A DNA stretch of 56,699 bases from Marivita sp. (GCF_022763305.1 NZ_JALEGT010000071.1:1-56699), one strand, 5' to 3'. Counted from the first letter of the stretch, positions 7,579-16,417 are shown. Notes: a model not told the origin generated them from the letters alone. Numbers and translations are program-made.

Positions 7579-8328
7579 CTAGACCGTCGCCGCTTCCTCG
7601 ATCAACGCCACCTCTGCGCCGTCGGCTGTCATCTTGCCCTGCGCGCGGTCAAAGCGCAGATAGGCCAGACCCTGGCCGCCCGACTGCGTGTAAAGCGTTC
7701 CCGCCGCCTTGCCCTCGGCGAGGAGCTCCGTGCCGACCGGGGCGGCACCGTCGACCGACACCCGGGCCAGCCCCTTGCGCAGTTCGGTCTTGTGCTTCAT
7801 CCGGGCGGTGACCTCCTGACCGACATAACAGCCCTTGCGGAAATCGACGCCGTTCAGCCGTTCGAACCCCATTTCAAGGATGAAACTGTCAGGCGTGAGT
7901 TCGATCCCGCTTTCCGGTACGCCAGCGGCGACGCGCCGCGCGTCCCAGTCAACACTGTCATCGCCGGGCTGCCCGTCATAGCCACGCCAGCCCATCGCCG
8001 GATCGCGCGGATCGCCAAAGGCGCCCTCGGGTGCCGGGCCCAGCCCGCGTGTCACGGACCGGGTGGTTTCTTCGATCCCGACCTTCGAGCGCAGCTTGTA
8101 CATCGTGAGCGCCTGCTTGAGACCCGGCGCCAATGCCCTGTCGACATCCAGCAGGATCGCATCACCCATGGGCACAAGAAAGAAGTCTGCCCGGTACTTG
8201 CCCTGTGGGGTCAGCATGGCGGCATAGACCAGACCCTGGTCCAGTTTCCGCACATCGTTGCTGACCAGCCCCTGAAGAAAGTCCCGCGCATCTGCGCCCG
8301 TGATTTCGAATACCGTCCGCTCAGTCAT
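7579..8328 (-). CDS. ygfZ: Folate-binding protein YgfZ (iron-sulfur cluster assembly helper)
   Basis: A 249-residue member of the GcvT-like YgfZ/IBA57 family, which uses tetrahydrofolate to support Fe-S enzyme assembly. The family signature is clear: KGCYVGQEVTARMKH, with the invariant Cys, near residue 175. The N-terminal half (DFLQGLVSNDV and AAMLTPQGKY) matches as well. The ATG at 8328 is preferred over one at 8367 because GAGG stands seven bases upstream and the shorter N terminus (MTERTVFEITG) is that of the family. It lies 57 bases after the DoxX gene on the same strand and may be co-transcribed with the bufferin operon. Confidence 0.92.
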   Translation of the reverse strand: MTERTVFEITGADARDFLQGLVSNDVRKLDQGLVYAAMLTPQGKYRADFFLVPMGDAILLDVDRALAPGLKQALTMYKLRSKVGIEETTRSVTRGLGPAPEGAFGDPRDPAMGWRGYDGQPGDDSVDWDARRVAAGVPESGIELTPDSFILEMGFERLNGVDFRKGCYVGQEVTARMKHKTELRKGLARVSVDGAAPVGTELLAEGKAAGTLYTQSGGQGLAYLRFDRAQGKMTADGAEVALIEEAATV

Positions 8329-8385
8329 CTCTGCCTCGTTGTCCTGCATGACAGAGATAACCGGCAAGCCCGGCTCTGCAAGGGG

Positions 8386-8958
8386 TCAGGCGGTGGCGGG
8401 CGCGCCCAGCACCAACCGCGAGAGCATCCGGTCGACCGACAGGGCGCCGGCTCCCTTGATCACGAGGGTGACAAGGATCAACATCCAGAAGGCCCGCTGA
8501 TCGAGGATGACGCTGTCGGGCACCCGGTCGAACCACGCGCCCAGCGTTTCGGTATGGGCAATGCCGCCATGGCCATAGAGGTCGGTGAGCGATTGCACGA
8601 CCACGAACCCGATCATGCCGAGCGCGGCCAGACGGGTGAAAAGCCCGATCACCAAGAGCAGTGGCAGAATGAACTCGGCCCATGTGCCGGCGACGACCAC
8701 CGCCCAGTGGAAGACGCCCAACTGCGAGACATCATAGAGCACCGCTTCCATCTGTTTCGGGAAGATCTGCGCATAGGCCCCAGTCGAGGGGAGAAAGATC
8801 CCCATCAGACCATCGCCAAGCTTCGTGGCTGCGGATGCCCAGAAATAGACCAGCAGCGTGGCCGCAAAGACGACGCGGGCCAGCAACGGGATTAGCCCAT
8901 CCAACCGGCGTTCGACCTCGGCAAAGACGGTTTCGTGGAGAAAGGCAAGGCGATCCAT
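8386..8958 (-). CDS. DoxX-family membrane protein, BufD position of bufferin operon
   Basis: A 190-residue inner-membrane protein with four hydrophobic segments (about residues 22-45, 85-105, 105-125 and 155-175) of the DoxX family. DoxX proteins are often the last gene in operons with a DUF2282 peptide, an MNIO enzyme and a DUF2063 protein, for example gigABCD of Caulobacter. It follows bufC by 25 bases and has an AAGGACC ribosome site. A role in electron transfer or in handling the copper peptide at the membrane is suggested by the context only. Confidence 0.85.
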   Translation of the reverse strand: MDRLAFLHETVFAEVERRLDGLIPLLARVVFAATLLVYFWASAATKLGDGLMGIFLPSTGAYAQIFPKQMEAVLYDVSQLGVFHWAVVVAGTWAEFILPLLLVIGLFTRLAALGMIGFVVVQSLTDLYGHGGIAHTETLGAWFDRVPDSVILDQRAFWMLILVTLVIKGAGALSVDRMLSRLVLGAPATA

Positions 8959-8983
8959 GATGTGGTCCTTCGGTCTGGAAAAG

Positions 8984-9718
8984 TCAGGTGTTCAAGGCAA
9001 TTACGGCGTTGTTTGAGAGCAGCAGATCAAGCAGCGCAGCAAGGTCGAAGCTGTCGCCACCGGCGTCGATTGCAGTGCCGAACGGCGCACCTGCCAGCAG
9101 TGCAGTCAGCACGTCACCTGCGCCGGGGCCAAGGACATGGGGTTCGGGATCATATTCGGCGCGCAGGATCAGGACATCTTCGCCCCCGCCTGTCGGTTTG
9201 TCGCCGCCCCGCAAGGTGTAGCGCCAGATCGAGCCTGCAGGCCAGGGCGACCGGAGCAGGATCATCGAGGGGGCAAACGCAAAGCGGGTCGCCAGAAGCG
9301 CGTCTTCGTCCAGCGCCTGCAGCTCGGCTGGGTTGATGCCCGTGCTGTCGGCAGCGTGATAGCTCTGGCGCATGGCAAGATCGATGCGCGCGACATCTGC
9401 GAGATAGGGCAGGTGTTTGAGCTGGTCGAGGGTGGCGACGAACTCGGGCAGGCCCGCCCCGTAATGCATCATGAGCGGCGATTTCGGGGGAGACTGGCGC
9501 AGGAAGGCCCGTGCGACATGGTCGAAATTCTCGCGCCCGATCAGGCTCACCAGCGACGGGAAGCCTTCGGCCAGCGCTTCGCGAAGGGACACGGTGACGT
9601 TGTTGCGGTAGACGCCATAGCGCCGGCCGGCGGGACGGTTGCGGCCGTCGGTGAGGCCCTCCGGCTCTGGCGCGGACGGGTTGAGCAACCCGCCGCGAAA
9701 CTCTGCCTGACGTGTCAC
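8984..9718 (-). CDS. bufC: DUF2063 protein, putative MNIO partner BufC
   Basis: A 244-residue protein with the DUF2063 N-terminal domain (FRGGLLNP... [29 protein letters not shown]-x-x-YRNN motif) and a C-terminal beta-rich half. Such proteins act as the recognition partner that presents the precursor peptide to the DUF692/MNIO enzyme, as MbnC does for MbnB. The start is a GTG at 9718 that overlaps the bufB stop codon as GTGA, implying translational coupling. An ATG much farther upstream (9856) lies inside bufB and was rejected. No gene symbol is settled for roseobacters; bufC is used by analogy. Confidence 0.85.
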   Translation of the reverse strand: MTRQAEFRGGLLNPSAPEPEGLTDGRNRPAGRRYGVYRNNVTVSLREALAEGFPSLVSLIGRENFDHVARAFLRQSPPKSPLMMHYGAGLPEFVATLDQLKHLPYLADVARIDLAMRQSYHAADSTGINPAELQALDEDALLATRFAFAPSMILLRSPWPAGSIWRYTLRGGDKPTGGGEDVLILRAEYDPEPHVLGPGAGDVLTALLAGAPFGTAIDAGGDSFDLAALLDLLLSNNAVIALNT

Positions 9719-10572
9719 GCGAGCACCCGCGTCAGGGCGCCTGCGGCGCGACGGGCCTCGTCGGCCAGAACCGGCCAGTCGGGGACATCGGTGTCCCACT
9801 CCACCAGCAAGGGCTTGGGGCCTGAGCGCGCCAGCGTATGGTCCAAGAGCGCCCACACGGGATCCACAACCTCGCGCCCGTGACTGTCGATCAGCAATGG
9901 CGCGCCATGGTCGTCTTCGTCCTCGTCATGGCCGCCCAGATGGATTTCTGCGACAGCGTCCAGCGGGTAGGCGTCGATATAGGCTTGCGGCGAATAGTCG
10001 AGATTGGTGGCCGACACGAAGACGTTGTTTACATCGAGCAGCAGACCGCATCCGGTGCGGCGCACGACCTCGGCCAGAAAATCGGTTTCCGACCAGGTGC
10101 TTTCCGCAAAGGCCAGATAGGAGGACGGGTTTTCGAGCAGCATTTGGCGGCCCAGAACCGTCTGCACCTCGTCAATGTGATCGGCAACGCGGGTCAGCGT
10201 GTCGTTGGTATAGGGCAGGGGCAGCAGGTCGTTCAGGAAGTGACTGTCATGGGTCGACCATGCCAGATGCTCTGAAAAGCTTGCCGGTTTCAGCCAGTCG
10301 CAGAGACGTTTCAAACGGGACAGATGCTCGCGGTCCAAGCGGCCTTCGCCGCCGATCGAGAGACCCACGCCATGCACCGAGATCGGAAACCGTTCGGCCA
10401 GAACATTGAGTTGGGCAATCGGGCGTCCACCGTCGCCCATGTAGTTCTCGGCGTGGATTTCGAACCAGCCGACAGGGGAAGGATCGCTCAGGATGCGCCA
10501 GAAGTGCTGGGGTTTGTACCCGACACCGGGCAGGTTTGGCAAAAGCGGGAAACTGTGTGACGCGTCGGGCAT
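9715..10572 (-). CDS. bufB: DUF692 multinuclear non-haem iron oxidase (MNIO), putative BufB
   Basis: A 285-residue TIM-barrel enzyme of the MNIO family (MbnB/BufB), which oxidises cysteines of ribosomal peptides with an iron cluster. Metal-ligand motifs are all present: SVHGVG (His67), SEHLAW (Glu101-His102), LENPSSY (Glu147), LLDVNN (Asp180, Asn183), EIHLGGH (His211, His215), IDSHG (Asp229, His231) and VEWD (Glu258). It lies 67 bases downstream of the precursor gene and overlaps bufC by four bases. Its own ribosome site is weak (GAGACC) and it sits just behind an 11-bp hairpin, so it should be made in much smaller amount than the peptide. In known bufferin systems the product carries thiooxazoles derived from Cys; the same outcome here is inference. 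Confidence 0.92.
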   Translation of the reverse strand: MPDASHSFPLLPNLPGVGYKPQHFWRILSDPSPVGWFEIHAENYMGDGGRPIAQLNVLAERFPISVHGVGLSIGGEGRLDREHLSRLKRLCDWLKPASFSEHLAWSTHDSHFLNDLLPLPYTNDTLTRVADHIDEVQTVLGRQMLLENPSSYLAFAESTWSETDFLAEVVRRTGCGLLLDVNNVFVSATNLDYSPQAYIDAYPLDAVAEIHLGGHDEDEDDHGAPLLIDSHGREVVDPVWALLDHTLARSGPKPLLVEWDTDVPDWPVLADEARRAAGALTRVLA

Positions 10573-10589
10573 ATCAGGTCTCGTGAGTG

Positions 10590-10615
10590 GTAAGCCGGGC
10601 AGATGCCCGGCTTAC
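10590..10615 (-). promoter_or_regulatory. Perfect 11-bp hairpin between bufA and bufB
   Basis: GTAAGCCGGGC and GCCCGGCTTAC flank a 4-nt loop. No T run follows, so this is not a simple terminator. Its place, after the precursor stop codon and 18 bases before the bufB start, is typical of hairpins that protect the 3' end of an abundant upstream message and give precursor excess over enzyme. Confidence 0.85.
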
Positions 10616-10639
10616 GCTTTGAGGGAGTGTCGGGTCAGA

Positions 10640-10945
10640 TCAGCCCTGCGGCAGGTCGCGGCTCAGTTCTTCGAGCGATCCCATGCGGGCTGTGCCGTCT
10701 GCCATCGCGGGCAGTTCGATCTCGCCACAGGTGCCTGCATCGACCAGCGTCCATGCGTTGCCCTGATAGTCCACGGTCGAGGTGCCGGCGCAGGTTGTGC
10801 CCGGGCCTGCAGCGCAATCGTTCTTGCCGGCGAGCGACACACCGAAGCACTTTTCCTTGGCCTGGGCAGTGGCCGTGGTGGTGTGTGCCGCGAGGCTTGC
10901 CGCGACTGCGCCAACGATTGCAACGGTCTTGAGAGCTTTCGACAT
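10640..10945 (-). CDS. bufA1: DUF2282 bufferin-type copper RiPP precursor (BufA1)
   Basis: A 101-residue secreted peptide. Residues 1-29 form a signal peptide ending TATAQA. The mature part begins KEKCFG and holds four cysteines (33, 44, 52, 73) in the DUF2282 pattern, with [20 protein letters not shown] matching the family core. The last 28 residues (ELP... LPQG) form an acidic tail. Members of this family are precursors of bufferins, periplasmic peptides whose cysteines are oxidised by an MNIO enzyme and which sequester copper. The start at 10945 is preferred to an ATG eight codons upstream because it gives a clean signal peptide and has AAGGACC nearby. First gene of the operon bufA1-B-C-DoxX. 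Confidence 0.9.
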   Translation of the reverse strand: MSKALKTVAIVGAVAASLAAHTTTATAQAKEKCFGVSLAGKNDCAAGPGTTCAGTSTVDYQGNAWTLVDAGTCGEIELPAMADGTARMGSLEELSRDLPQG

Positions 10946-11026
10946 GAGAGGGTCCTTTTTGTGTTTCACTTCGAGTTAAACTGGGTCGGCGTGTCGTGTC
11001 CAGCGCCGATGACCCAACCATGACCT

Positions 11027-11075
11027 GCGGCAGGCTGCCGCGCCATTCACGGCGGTGTGTTTCACGCGCGCGTGA
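11027..11075. promoter_or_regulatory. Two palindromes upstream of bufA1
   Basis: GCGGCAG-G-CTGCCGC (11027-11041) and the 14-bp perfect palindrome TCACGCGCGCGTGA (11062-11075) lie 82-130 bases before the bufA1 start. They sit in the only upstream control region of the operon and are candidate binding sites for a metal- or stress-responsive regulator; no such regulator is encoded close by. Confidence 0.4.
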
Positions 11076-11124
11076 CGCTAGGTGAACCAAGCATAGCAGA
11101 AATTTCCTTGATTTTCAGGGAAAT

Positions 11125-11157
11125 GAAAAAGGCCCCGTAACAAAAACGGGGCCTTTT
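11125..11157 (-). terminator. Intrinsic terminator of thrS
   Basis: On the minus strand AAAAGGCCCCGT pairs with ACGGGGCCTTTTT around a T-rich loop, with a closing T run. It lies about 24 bases after the thrS stop codon and insulates thrS from the bufferin operon downstream on the same strand. Confidence 0.93.
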
Positions 11158-11180
11158 CGAAACGTTCCGGGACTGGAATG

Positions 11181-13160
11181 TTACAGAAGATCGGGGGGAG
11201 TCGCGTCTTTGGACAGGCTGCTCACGATATCCGCCAGCGATGTTACAGACGTTTGCTTCTCGCCCAGACGGCGGACGGTCACGGTGCGCTCCTCGACCTC
11301 GCGGTGGCCGATGGCAAGGATCACCGGGACCTTGCCGACGGAATGCTCGCGGACCTTGTAGTTGATCTTCTCGTTGCGGATGTCCGCCTCGGCGCGAACG
11401 CCCGCCTTGGTCAGTTCCGCCACAACCTCCTGCACGTAGTCATCAGCCTCTGACACGATGGAGGCCACAACCACCTGACGCGGGGCCAGCCAGAAGGGCA
11501 GTTTGCCTTCCCAGTTCTCGATCAGGATGCCGATGAACCGTTCGAACGACCCAAGGCACGCCCGGTGCAGCATGAACGGCCGGTGCCGGTCGCCGTCCTG
11601 ACCGATATAGCTGGCCCCAAGGCGCTCCGGCAGGTTCGGGTCGACTTGGAAGGTGCCGCACTGCCAGACGCGGCCGATTGCGTCGGTCAGGTAGAAGTCG
11701 AGTTTCGGGCCGTAGAACGCACCGTCGCCGGGTTCGAGGGTGTAGTCCCGACCCACCGCCTTGATCGCGTTTTCCAGCGCGCCTTCGACATAGTCCCAGC
11801 TTTCGTCACTGCCGACGCGTTTTTCCGGGCGGGTGGCAAAGCGGATTTCGAACTCGGGGAAACCGAGCTCCTGGTAGACGTTTGCAAGGAAGTCGATGAA
11901 CCGTGCGCACTCGGCCTGAATCTGGTCTTCGGTGCAGAAGATATGCGCGTCGTCCTGGGTAAAGCCGCGCACCCGCATGATGCCGTGCAGCGCGCCCGAG
12001 GGTTCGAACCGGGCACACGATCCGAATTCGGCCAGCCGCAAGGGCAGGTCCCGATAGGATTTCAGGCCCTGATTGAACACCTGCACGTGGCAGGGGCAGT
12101 TCATCGGCTTGAGTGCGTTGATGCGGGTTTGATCCTTGTTCCTGGCGCTGGCATCGTCGTTTTCGCCGTCACGGCTTTCGTCGACTTCCACGATGAACAT
12201 GTGGTGCTGGTACTTTTCCCAATGCCCCGACGCTTCCCAAAGCTTGCGATCCACCACCTGCGGGGTGTTGATCTCGAGATACCCGCCGGCGCGCTGTTTG
12301 CGGCGCATGTAGTCCTGCAGGGATGTGTAGACGGTCCAGCCGTTGGGGTGCCAGAAGACCTGACCGGGGGCCTCTTCCTGCATGTGGAAGAGATCCATCT
12401 CGCGGCCCAGCTTGCGGTGATCGCGCTTTTCGGCCTCTTCGAGGAAGGTCAGGTACTGTTTCAGGTCATCGCGGTTCTTGAACGCCACACCGTAGATGCG
12501 CTGCAGCATCGGGCGGGTGTTGTCGCCAAGGAAATAGGCGGCCGAGACGTTCATCAGCTTGAACGCATCCGCAGGCACCTGACCGGTGTGCTGGAGGTGC
12601 GGACCGCGGCAGAGGTCCATCCAGTCGCCATGCCAATACATGCGGATGTCCTCGCCCTCGGGGATCCTGTCGAGGATCTCGACCTTATACGGCTCATTGT
12701 TGTCGGTGTAGTACTGGCGCACCTGATCGCGGGTCCAGAGCTCGGTCCGGACCGCATCGCGGGCGTTGATGATGTCTTTCATCCGCTTTTCGATGGCACC
12801 AAGGTCTTCGGGCGTGAAGGCCTCCTTGCGGTCGAAATCGTAGAACCAGCCATTGTCACGGACCGGGCCGATGGTGACTTTGACGTCGGGCCAGATCTCC
12901 TGCACGGCGCGCGCCATGATATGCGCAAGGTCATGCCGGATCAGTTCGAGCGCGGGCGCGTCGTCAGCCATGGTGTTGATGGCGATCTGCGCGTCGCTCT
13001 GGATCGGCCATTGCAGATCCCAGTGCGCCCCGTTCACGGTGGCGGAGATGGCTTTTTTCGAGAGGGATTTGGAAATGCTCTCGGCCACTTCGGCAGGGGT
13101 GACACCTGCGTCGAAGTTGCGTGCATTGCCATCGGGGAAGGTCAGGGAAATCTGGCTCAT
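11181..13160 (-). CDS. thrS: Threonyl-tRNA synthetase
   Basis: A 659-residue class II synthetase charging tRNA-Thr. Domains in order: TGS (1-62), editing domain with HDLAH (about residue 76) and LCRGPH for hydrolysis of Ser-tRNA, catalytic domain with the class II motifs (MNCPCHVQ zinc Cys, [21 protein letters not shown] motif 2, [17 protein letters not shown] motif 3), and the anticodon-binding domain (about 560-659). Length and all metal ligands are typical. A Shine-Dalgarno GAGGAGCTGG precedes the ATG. The acidic insert [17 protein letters not shown] in the catalytic domain is slightly longer than in E. coli. Monocistronic, closed by the terminator at 11125-11157. Confidence 0.98.
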   Translation of the reverse strand: MSQISLTFPDGNARNFDAGVTPAEVAESISKSLSKKAISATVNGAHWDLQWPIQSDAQIAINTMADDAPALELIRHDLAHIMARAVQEIWPDVKVTIGPVRDNGWFYDFDRKEAFTPEDLGAIEKRMKDIINARDAVRTELWTRDQVRQYYTDNNEPYKVEILDRIPEGEDIRMYWHGDWMDLCRGPHLQHTGQVPADAFKLMNVSAAYFLGDNTRPMLQRIYGVAFKNRDDLKQYLTFLEEAEKRDHRKLGREMDLFHMQEEAPGQVFWHPNGWTVYTSLQDYMRRKQRAGGYLEINTPQVVDRKLWEASGHWEKYQHHMFIVEVDESRDGENDDASARNKDQTRINALKPMNCPCHVQVFNQGLKSYRDLPLRLAEFGSCARFEPSGALHGIMRVRGFTQDDAHIFCTEDQIQAECARFIDFLANVYQELGFPEFEIRFATRPEKRVGSDESWDYVEGALENAIKAVGRDYTLEPGDGAFYGPKLDFYLTDAIGRVWQCGTFQVDPNLPERLGASYIGQDGDRHRPFMLHRACLGSFERFIGILIENWEGKLPFWLAPRQVVVASIVSEADDYVQEVVAELTKAGVRAEADIRNEKINYKVREHSVGKVPVILAIGHREVEERTVTVRRLGEKQTSVTSLADIVSSLSKDATPPDLL

Positions 13161-13468
13161 TGGCCCAGCTCCTCGTCAGTTTGGCGCCCACGGAACGCCC
13201 GGTTGCGGGTTATGTATCGTGCGCGGCTTTTGGCAGGGGGGGCGGGGCGCGTCAAGACAGGGCGGGTTGGAAACGACCCGGTGAGTCGGGTGTTTTGCCA
13301 TCGGGCACGCAAGATTCTTGCGCGGTATACCAATGTATTATTGGAAATCGTTTTTTAACAATGGGTTGCCGATTTCTTTCCCTATGGACGAAAGCGACGC
13401 AATTGCTATGTATAACGACATTCCGCTATCGGAAACCTTTTGCGTCACGCGACACGGGAGAGCAGACA
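13161..13468. other. Divergent promoter region thrS / small gene
   Basis: 308 bases between divergent start codons. The thrS-proximal half is GC-rich; 13320-13440 is clearly AT-rich and includes the inverted repeat CCAAT-GTATT-ATTGG and a GGTATACC palindrome, where promoters for the gene at 13469 are expected. A -10-like TATAAC occurs near 13410. No coding sequence with a ribosome site was found. Confidence 0.5.
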
Positions 13469-13714
13469 ATGCCCGGCTACAACAAGACATTCGAACTGTC
13501 CGTCGAAGACATGGAGCTGATCGAGGACGCGCTGCGGACCACCAAGCGGTCCCTGAACTCGGAAGTTCTCAGCCAGGACGCAGACCCGCTGCGCCCCTGC
13601 GAAAGCACCCGCGCCGTAGATGCGTCGATGAAGCGGATCAACGATCTGTTGGGGCGTCTTCACAACCAGAAGAACTTTTACCGCCCCAAGAATGGCGCCT
13701 ATATCGGCGGGTAA
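13469..13714 (+). CDS. Small conserved hypothetical protein
   Basis: An 81-residue protein of unknown function. It begins MPGYNKTFELSVEDMELIEDALR, a helix-rich segment, and ends with a basic, Asn-rich tail. There is one cysteine (about residue 43) and no signal or membrane segment. The ATG at 13469 has GGGAG eight to nine bases upstream. Codon use is that of the chromosome, so it is a resident gene. It stands alone between thrS (divergent) and the MAPEG gene (convergent), under an AT-rich promoter region. I recall similar short proteins in Rhodobacterales but no function. Confidence 0.8.
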   Translation: MPGYNKTFELSVEDMELIEDALRTTKRSLNSEVLSQDADPLRPCESTRAVDASMKRINDLLGRLHNQKNFYRPKNGAYIGG

Positions 13715-13775
13715 CGCCACACAGAGCTGCATGAGCCTTGGGCATTAAGCGTTCGCCCGGGTGGGCGCGGAACGC

Positions 13776-13823
13776 GCCCGCCTTGGGGCGGGCGGACGCG
13801 TGCCTGTCACATGCGTGACAGGC
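13776..13823. terminator. Two hairpins in a convergent gap
   Basis: GCCCGCC-TTGG-GGCGGGC (13776-13793) and the perfect GCCTGTCAC-ATGC-GTGACAGGC (13802-13823) lie between the convergent genes ending at 13714 and 13845. Neither has a T run, so they are more likely message-end protecting or bidirectional stop structures than classical terminators. Confidence 0.55.
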
Positions 13824-13844
13824 GATCAATGCCAACCAATCTTC

Positions 13845-14261
13845 CTAAAACCGCGCGGCAAACACCGCGTAGGCCATGATCAGGCAACACGCCCATCCGA
13901 TCAGGAAGAGCATCGGCCGGATCGGCATCTTGGCAAAGCCCGAAATCATACCGATGGCGTGGATCACACGCACCCAGAAGAACACGATGGCGGTCCAGTA
14001 GGTCAGTCCTGTAAACCCGTCCATCGCGTTCAGGATCAGCACCAGCACCGAAAACGGCAGCGCCTGTTCCAGCAGGTTCAGATGCGCCCTGTGCGCGCGA
14101 TGCACCCATGCCGGAAACTGGTCGAGCGGGGTGGGGCGCACAAACGGGTCCGTTCCGGCAATCGCGTGTTTATTGACGCCGACGATGTAGGGAATCCACA
14201 GGCTCGCGGCGAGGATCATCAGGCAGGTGAGAATGCCGAGTTCGGTGGGGAAGGTCTCCAT
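13845..14261 (-). CDS. MAPEG-family membrane protein
   Basis: A 138-residue protein with four transmembrane helices (about residues 8-28, 65-85, 88-108, 112-134) and the MAPEG loop RAHRAHLNLLEQ, in which Arg and His/Asn bind glutathione in enzyme members. The family includes membrane glutathione transferases and many bacterial proteins of unknown substrate. The ATG overlaps the stop codon of the upstream ArsR-SRPBCC gene (TGATG), so the two are coupled. The co-transcription with a regulator that carries a ligand-binding domain hints at detoxification of a small lipophilic compound; this is inference. Confidence 0.87.
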   Translation of the reverse strand: METFPTELGILTCLMILAASLWIPYIVGVNKHAIAGTDPFVRPTPLDQFPAWVHRAHRAHLNLLEQALPFSVLVLILNAMDGFTGLTYWTAIVFFWVRVIHAIGMISGFAKMPIRPMLFLIGWACCLIMAYAVFAARF

Positions 14262-15004
14262 CACGCGGCTCCCTTCATCGCTTTGCCCGTTTCCAGGTAC
14301 GACTTGAGCGACGAGGCCAGGCGCGCCCAGCCTTCGGCAAAGCCTTCCTGACCTGGGGCCATGTCGTAATGTTCGATGGTCAGCTTGCAGGTCTCGCCCT
14401 GCGGTTCGATCAGGTAGACCATGTGGGACGCGGGTGCGTTCGGCCCCATGAACAGAGGCTCGAACGTCATGGCAATGCGGGTCTTGGGATCCATCTGGGT
14501 GGTGACCTGCCGCAGCATCGGATCGCCATCGGGTTTGATGAACTCGGTCACGTTGTCGGGGCGCGCGTCGCCGCGGACCTCGTTGCACATGAAGTGATAG
14601 GCGGCCATCTGGTCGGCCTTGGTCAGCGCATCCCAGAGCGCATCCTGCGAGCAGCGGATGAAGGTCTGCATTATGAAATCGGGTTTTCCCATGCGGGTCT
14701 CTCTTTCCAATCGGGATTTCAGATCGCTCATCATCTGCGCCTGGGGCCGCAGGAAGGGCGCGACCCAGCGGTCGAGCATCTCCTGCAGGGGAAGAGCATT
14801 CAGGTAGTGGTATTTGAACCGCCCTTGTTTGCGCGGGATGACAAGATGGGCGTCTTCGAGAACCTTGAGGTGCTTCATCACGCCGAACCGGCTCATGTCG
14901 AGCTGCTCTTCCAGTTCGCTGAGTGACTGCCCGTCCTTGCGCCGCAGACTGTCAAGCAGCGCACGGCGGGCGGGGTCGTTGAGGGCTTTGAAGATCGTGT
15001 CCAT
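14261..15004 (-). CDS. ArsR/SmtB-type regulator fused to an SRPBCC (AHSA1) domain
   Basis: A 247-residue fusion. Residues 1-95 are a winged helix of the ArsR family (FKALNDPARRALLDSL, SLSELEEQLDMSRFGVMKHLKVLEDAHLV); residues 105-240 are an AHSA1/SRPBCC domain (start-like fold with a hydrophobic pocket). In many genomes these two are neighbouring genes; here one polypeptide links them by the helical segment LRPQAQMMSDLKSRLERETR. No ArsR metal-binding CxC motif is visible, so the regulator may sense a ligand through its SRPBCC half. It is transcribed divergently from the MFS gene (166-bp gap) and coupled to the MAPEG gene. Confidence 0.87.
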   Translation of the reverse strand: MDTIFKALNDPARRALLDSLRRKDGQSLSELEEQLDMSRFGVMKHLKVLEDAHLVIPRKQGRFKYHYLNALPLQEMLDRWVAPFLRPQAQMMSDLKSRLERETRMGKPDFIMQTFIRCSQDALWDALTKADQMAAYHFMCNEVRGDARPDNVTEFIKPDGDPMLRQVTTQMDPKTRIAMTFEPLFMGPNAPASHMVYLIEPQGETCKLTIEHYDMAPGQEGFAEGWARLASSLKSYLETGKAMKGAA

Positions 15005-15169
15005 GGAGTCGATTATAGGTTACTTATTAGTCACGTGACAATATGGTAACTTATCTGTCTCACTATCGAGTGCCAAGCCTCTGGTTTGGCGGATTTTTTC
15101 CGTATTTCGGGGAACTCTTCTGCCACGAACCGCGTTCATGAGCGGCCATCCCAGATACAGGAGGACTGC

Positions 15170-16417
15170 ATGTCCGAGCCGCTCACCAACGCCTATGAAG
15201 ACATCACCGGGGCGGACGATTCGGTTCGGGACCGCGAGGCGCGCAACGGGCTTCGGCACATGATCAGCCTGTCGATGACCAAGGTGGCGGACGGGCTGAT
15301 CGATCCCAAGCTTGTGTTAAGCTGGCTGGCCGGTGCCCTGGGCGCGCCGGCCGCGGTGACCGGGCTTCTTGTGCCGATCCGTGAGGCAGGGGCGCTTCTA
15401 CCGCAGATCGTGTTCGCGGGGTGGGTGCAATCACTGCGGCATCGCAAATGGGCCTGGGTTATTGGCTCGGCCGGGCAGGGGATCGCCGCGCTGGCCATCG
15501 TGTTTGTCGCTTTGACGATGGAGGGTTTTGCCGCTGGGGTCGCGCTCTGTGCTGCCTTGGCCGTGCTGGCGGTCGCGCGGGCGGCCTGTTCCGTCAGCTA
15601 CAAGGACATTCTGGGCAAGACGGTCGGCAAGACGCGCCGGGGCGCGGTGACGGGGGTTGCCGGGTCGGTGGCCTCGGTCGCGGTGATCGGCTTTGCGGCG
15701 CTGCTGATGTCGGGGCTTTTGCGCGACGTGATGCCGGTCGTGGTGGCGATCACCTTGGCGGCCGCACTGTGGGGGGCTGCGGCGATCCTGTTTTCGTTTC
15801 TCGAGGAACGAGCGTCCGAGGACACAGAGGATACAACAGTCGACTTCACCCCGTTGAAGGAAAACCGGCAGTTCCGGTTGTTCATCGCCGTGCGCGGGTT
15901 GCTGACGGTGACGGCTTTGGCACCGCCCTATTTCGTGCTCTTGGGCGGAGGGCAATCGGCGTTGCAGGGCTTGGGCGCGTTGCTTCTGGCCTCGGCGGCG
16001 GCGGCCTTTGCGGGGTCTTATGTCTGGGGACGGTTGTCGGACAAATCCTCGCGCAAGGTGCTGTTCCTGTCGGGGATGTTGGCCGCCGGGTTCGCCACGC
16101 TGGCGGTGCTGGCGGAGGTGAGCGGCTGGGCCGGGACGGCATGGGCGATCCCGGTGATCCTGTTCTTCTTCATGCTGTCCTATCAGGGCGTCCGCTCGGC
16201 GCGGTCGGTCTATCTGGTGGACATGTCGCCCGAGGACGCGCGGTCCTCCTACGCCGCTTTGGCCAACACCGCGATTGGCGTGCTCTTGCTGATCACCGGG
16301 GCGTTCGGCGGGCTGCTTGCACTGGCGGGGCCGGTGGCGTCGCTCATTGGCTTTGCTGTGTTGTCGCTGGCGGGCGGGCTGCTGGCGCTGCGGCTGGATG
16401 AGGTGGAAAAGGGCTGA
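15170..16417 (+). CDS. Major facilitator superfamily transporter
   Basis: A 415-residue inner-membrane protein with about 12 hydrophobic helices in two halves, split by a charged loop (EERASEDTEDTTVDFTPLKENRQ) near residue 220. An MFS-like loop WGRLSDKSSRKVLF follows the seventh-eighth helix pair. The substrate is unknown. The ATG at 15170 has a perfect AGGAGG six bases upstream; an upstream ATG at 15086 lacks one. Divergent from the ArsR-SRPBCC gene, whose product could control it; an export role is possible but not shown. Confidence 0.88.
   Translation: MSEPLTNAYEDITGADDSVRDREARNGLRHMISLSMTKVADGLIDPKLVLSWLAGALGAPAAVTGLLVPIREAGALLPQIVFAGWVQSLRHRKWAWVIGSAGQGIAALAIVFVALTMEGFAAGVALCAALAVLAVARAACSVSYKDILGKTVGKTRRGAVTGVAGSVASVAVIGFAALLMSGLLRDVMPVVVAITLAAALWGAAAILFSFLEERASEDTEDTTVDFTPLKENRQFRLFIAVRGLLTVTALAPPYFVLLGGGQSALQGLGALLLASAAAAFAGSYVWGRLSDKSSRKVLFLSGMLAAGFATLAVLAEVSGWAGTAWAIPVILFFFMLSYQGVRSARSVYLVDMSPEDARSSYAALANTAIGVLLLITGAFGGLLALAGPVASLIGFAVLSLAGGLLALRLDEVEKG

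Noticed and set aside
7231-8895. Long plus-strand reading frame (554 codons) over ygfZ and DoxX
   Set aside because: Antisense of two well-supported genes; composition is that of a GC-rich shadow, rich in Arg, His and Pro, with no ribosome site.
11565-13358. Plus-strand frame of 597 codons opposite thrS
   Set aside because: Lies within thrS on the other strand; a shadow of third-position GC bias.
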